From: Burkholderiaceae bacterium
GTDB taxonomy: Bacteria > Pseudomonadota > Gammaproteobacteria > Burkholderiales > Burkholderiaceae_C
Assembly (NCBI GenBank): GCA_018780645.1
Contig: JADMJJ010000001.1
Location: 1-58,114, forward strand
DNA: 58,114 nucleotides
Direction: 5' to 3'
Under the pieces are notes generated by a model. That model saw nothing but the letters and a program-made list of their open reading frames with translations. It made no database searches and had not been told where the DNA came from. Below, one piece after another: positions 56,961 through 58,114 of this stretch (the first letter of the stretch is position 1; each line of letters opens with the position of its first letter). The translations under genes were made by a program, and so were the position numbers.

Positions 56961-57433
56961 ATCTGTCGGATCGCACACCCGGCGCCGACGCCGCTGAGTG
57001 GGCCGGTCGCTTGCTGGTGCTCCTGCAGTTCGGCCTGCTGGCGCTCCTGGGCTGGCGGGCATTGGCGGCACCTTCGGCCATCTCGGTTCAGGTCGTGTCC
57101 CTGCTGGCAGCCTCGGGGCTGTTGGCGCTCTGGGCCCTGGCGGCCAATCGGCCCGGCAACTTCAACATCCGGCCCACGCCCCGCCACGGAGGCACGCTGA
57201 TCACGAGCGGCCCCTACCGATGGATCCGGCATCCCATGTACACCTCTGTGCTCCTGGCGGCCGCCGCAGCAGCCTGGAAATCGTACGAGACTGCGGACAC
57301 CCTGCTCTGGTTGGCGCTGCTGGGCGTGCTCCTCGCGAAGGCCACCATCGAGGAGCGGGCGCTGGTGCGGCGCTTCCCGGGCTACCAGGACTACCGGGTG
57401 CGGACCACCCGGTTCGTCCCTTGGCTGGTCTGA
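56957..57433 (+). CDS. Isoprenylcysteine carboxyl methyltransferase-like membrane protein
   Basis: A 158-residue inner-membrane protein of the ICMT/PEMT family. It has N-terminal helices (LLVLLQFGLLALLGWRAL), then the family block GGTLITSGPYRWIRHPMYTS, a further helix and ERALVRRFPGYQDYRVRT, which binds SAM and the substrate head group. Bacterial members methylate small isoprenoid, phenol or thiol compounds; the substrate is unknown. It is coupled by a four-base overlap to the methyltransferase upstream. Confidence 0.87.
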   Translation: MNLSDRTPGADAAEWAGRLLVLLQFGLLALLGWRALAAPSAISVQVVSLLAASGLLALWALAANRPGNFNIRPTPRHGGTLITSGPYRWIRHPMYTSVLLAAAAAAWKSYETADTLLWLALLGVLLAKATIEERALVRRFPGYQDYRVRTTRFVPWLV

Positions 57434-57454
57434 CACCACACACGGCGGGTTCGA

Positions 57455-57823
57455 ATGTCCTACCTCGATGACCCTCGCGTACTTTTCGCCGCCGAACGGA
57501 CGCTGCTGGCCTGGCAACGAACGGCCATCGCACTCATGGGCTTCGGCTTCGTCGTCGAGCGCTTCGGGCTCTTCTTGCGCATGGCGAGCAATCAGCCGCT
57601 GTCGCCCTCACAGCGCGGCTTCTCCCTGTGGCTCGGGGTCGGCCTGCTGCTGATGGGCGCGGGCGTCTCGATCGTCTCGGCCCTTCAGTTCCGGACCGTG
57701 CTGCGCAGCCTGGGCGAGAAGGAAATCCCCCGAGGCTACTGGACCAACCTGGGCGTCTGGCTCAACTTCCTGCTCGCGTTCGTCGCGCTGGCACTGGCCA
57801 TCCATTTCGTCACCAGCGCCTGA
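57455..57823 (+). CDS. DUF202 (YidH-type) membrane protein
   Basis: A 122-residue inner-membrane protein of the DUF202 family. The charged opening (PRVLFAAERTLLAWQRTAIA) is the domain signature, followed by three helices (MGFGFVVERFGLFLRM, LWLGVGLLLMGAGVSIVSAL, VWLNFLLAFVALALAIHFV). The function is not established. It closes the plus-strand run, 21 bases after the ICMT-like gene. Confidence 0.88.
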   Translation: MSYLDDPRVLFAAERTLLAWQRTAIALMGFGFVVERFGLFLRMASNQPLSPSQRGFSLWLGVGLLLMGAGVSIVSALQFRTVLRSLGEKEIPRGYWTNLGVWLNFLLAFVALALAIHFVTSA

Positions 57824-58114
57824 GACGGGCCGCTCCGCGCCGATTTTTCATCGTCGAATGACGTCCTGATAGGAACACTCCACAGGACCCTGACTGGGCG
57901 GCGGCATGAAGGGGACGGCAGAAAAAGTGGTGGAGGCTCCGCCTTGGCACAGCGACTGTTCGCTATGAGGCAGCAGTCCCAAGGACGGCTTCTGGCCGAG
58001 TCGAGACTGCCAGCTTTCGGAATTGCTCGCCCCAAAGCGGCCGATCAGGACGTGACCTCTGAGCGACTGCTCTCGGGCGATGAAGTTGGTCGAGGGGGCA
58101 CCCGCACCCGGCCA
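57824..58114. other. Downstream end region without a recognisable gene
   Basis: About 290 bases after the DUF202 stop. Short frames are present on both strands, but none shows family features or a ribosome site. The sequence changes character to a purine-rich, repetitive style (AGGCAGCAGTCCCAAGG) that is often seen in non-coding or degraded DNA. Confidence 0.4.

Noticed and set aside
57736-58035. Minus-strand 99-codon frame at the right edge
   Set aside because: It overlaps the end of the DUF202 gene, has no ribosome site and no recognisable domain.
1-58114. CRISPR arrays, tRNA or rRNA genes, insertion sequences, prophage genes
   Set aside because: No spaced direct-repeat array, no tRNA-like cloverleaf or rRNA sequence, and no transposase or phage protein was recognised on either strand.

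Overview
The window is GC-rich, densely packed proteobacterial DNA. Gene content points to the Burkholderiales, most likely a Roseateles/Rubrivivax/Paucibacter-like lineage. This rests on the duplicated ExbD TonB system with a large TonB-dependent receptor, a PEP-CTERM protein, a Yej-type peptide importer, and a cytochrome bd/sulfide gene set of betaproteobacterial style. The organism is inferred from protein style only.

Layout, 0-10.4 kb: the end of an SDR dehydrogenase, then a minus-strand tonB-exbB-exbD-exbD-TPR operon. Two divergent paralogues of a TPR plus aspartyl/asparaginyl beta-hydroxylase protein follow, then a 964-residue TonB-dependent receptor. This looks like one outer-membrane uptake unit with two dedicated cytosolic Fe(II)/2-oxoglutarate hydroxylases. 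Layout, 10.8-17.5 kb: a complete Yej/Opp-like peptide importer (double ATPase, two permeases, a lipoprotein binding protein with an extra C-terminal membrane helix). Layout, 17.7-27.4 kb: ordinary chromosomal genes (ldcA, tadA, DUF72, a sugar kinase, tam, an EamA exporter with an AraC regulator, a PEP-CTERM protein, a Prc-like protease).

Layout, 27.7-35.2 kb: a TetR-controlled HlyD/DevC/DevA-type exporter with a perfect palindromic operator, an OmpR/EnvZ-type two-component system, and three small exported proteins divergent from it. Layout, 35.3-37.5 kb: Dps, a 1-Cys peroxiredoxin, a DUF3149 miniprotein and a frameshifted AhpD-like gene.

Layout, 37.5-57.8 kb is the most interesting part: a sulfide/sulfane-sulfur respiration island. 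A minus-strand block encodes a FisR-type sigma-54 activator (with the three-cysteine spacing known for sulfane-sulfur sensing), an FNR-like regulator and a rhodanese lipoprotein. Facing it is a long plus-strand operon: cydP-cydA-cydB-[Rieske protein]-cydX-ybgE, a metallo-beta-lactamase-fold protein of persulfide-dioxygenase type with a broken metal site, DUF302, an SQR-like flavoprotein, a group II truncated globin, a DsrE protein, SCO and PCuAC copper chaperones, a Spy-like protein, a Tat-exported type II-like sulfide:quinone oxidoreductase, a rhodanese, a hydrolase and a membrane TlpA. A second Crp/Fnr regulator, trxC, another rhodanese, three methyltransferases and a DUF202 protein close the island. 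The inferred logic is that sulfide is oxidised by SQR, electrons enter the quinone pool and leave through sulfide-tolerant cytochrome bd, and rhodaneses, DsrE and thioredoxins handle the sulfane sulfur. The Rieske protein inside the cyd operon, without cytochrome b or c1, is the least expected component.
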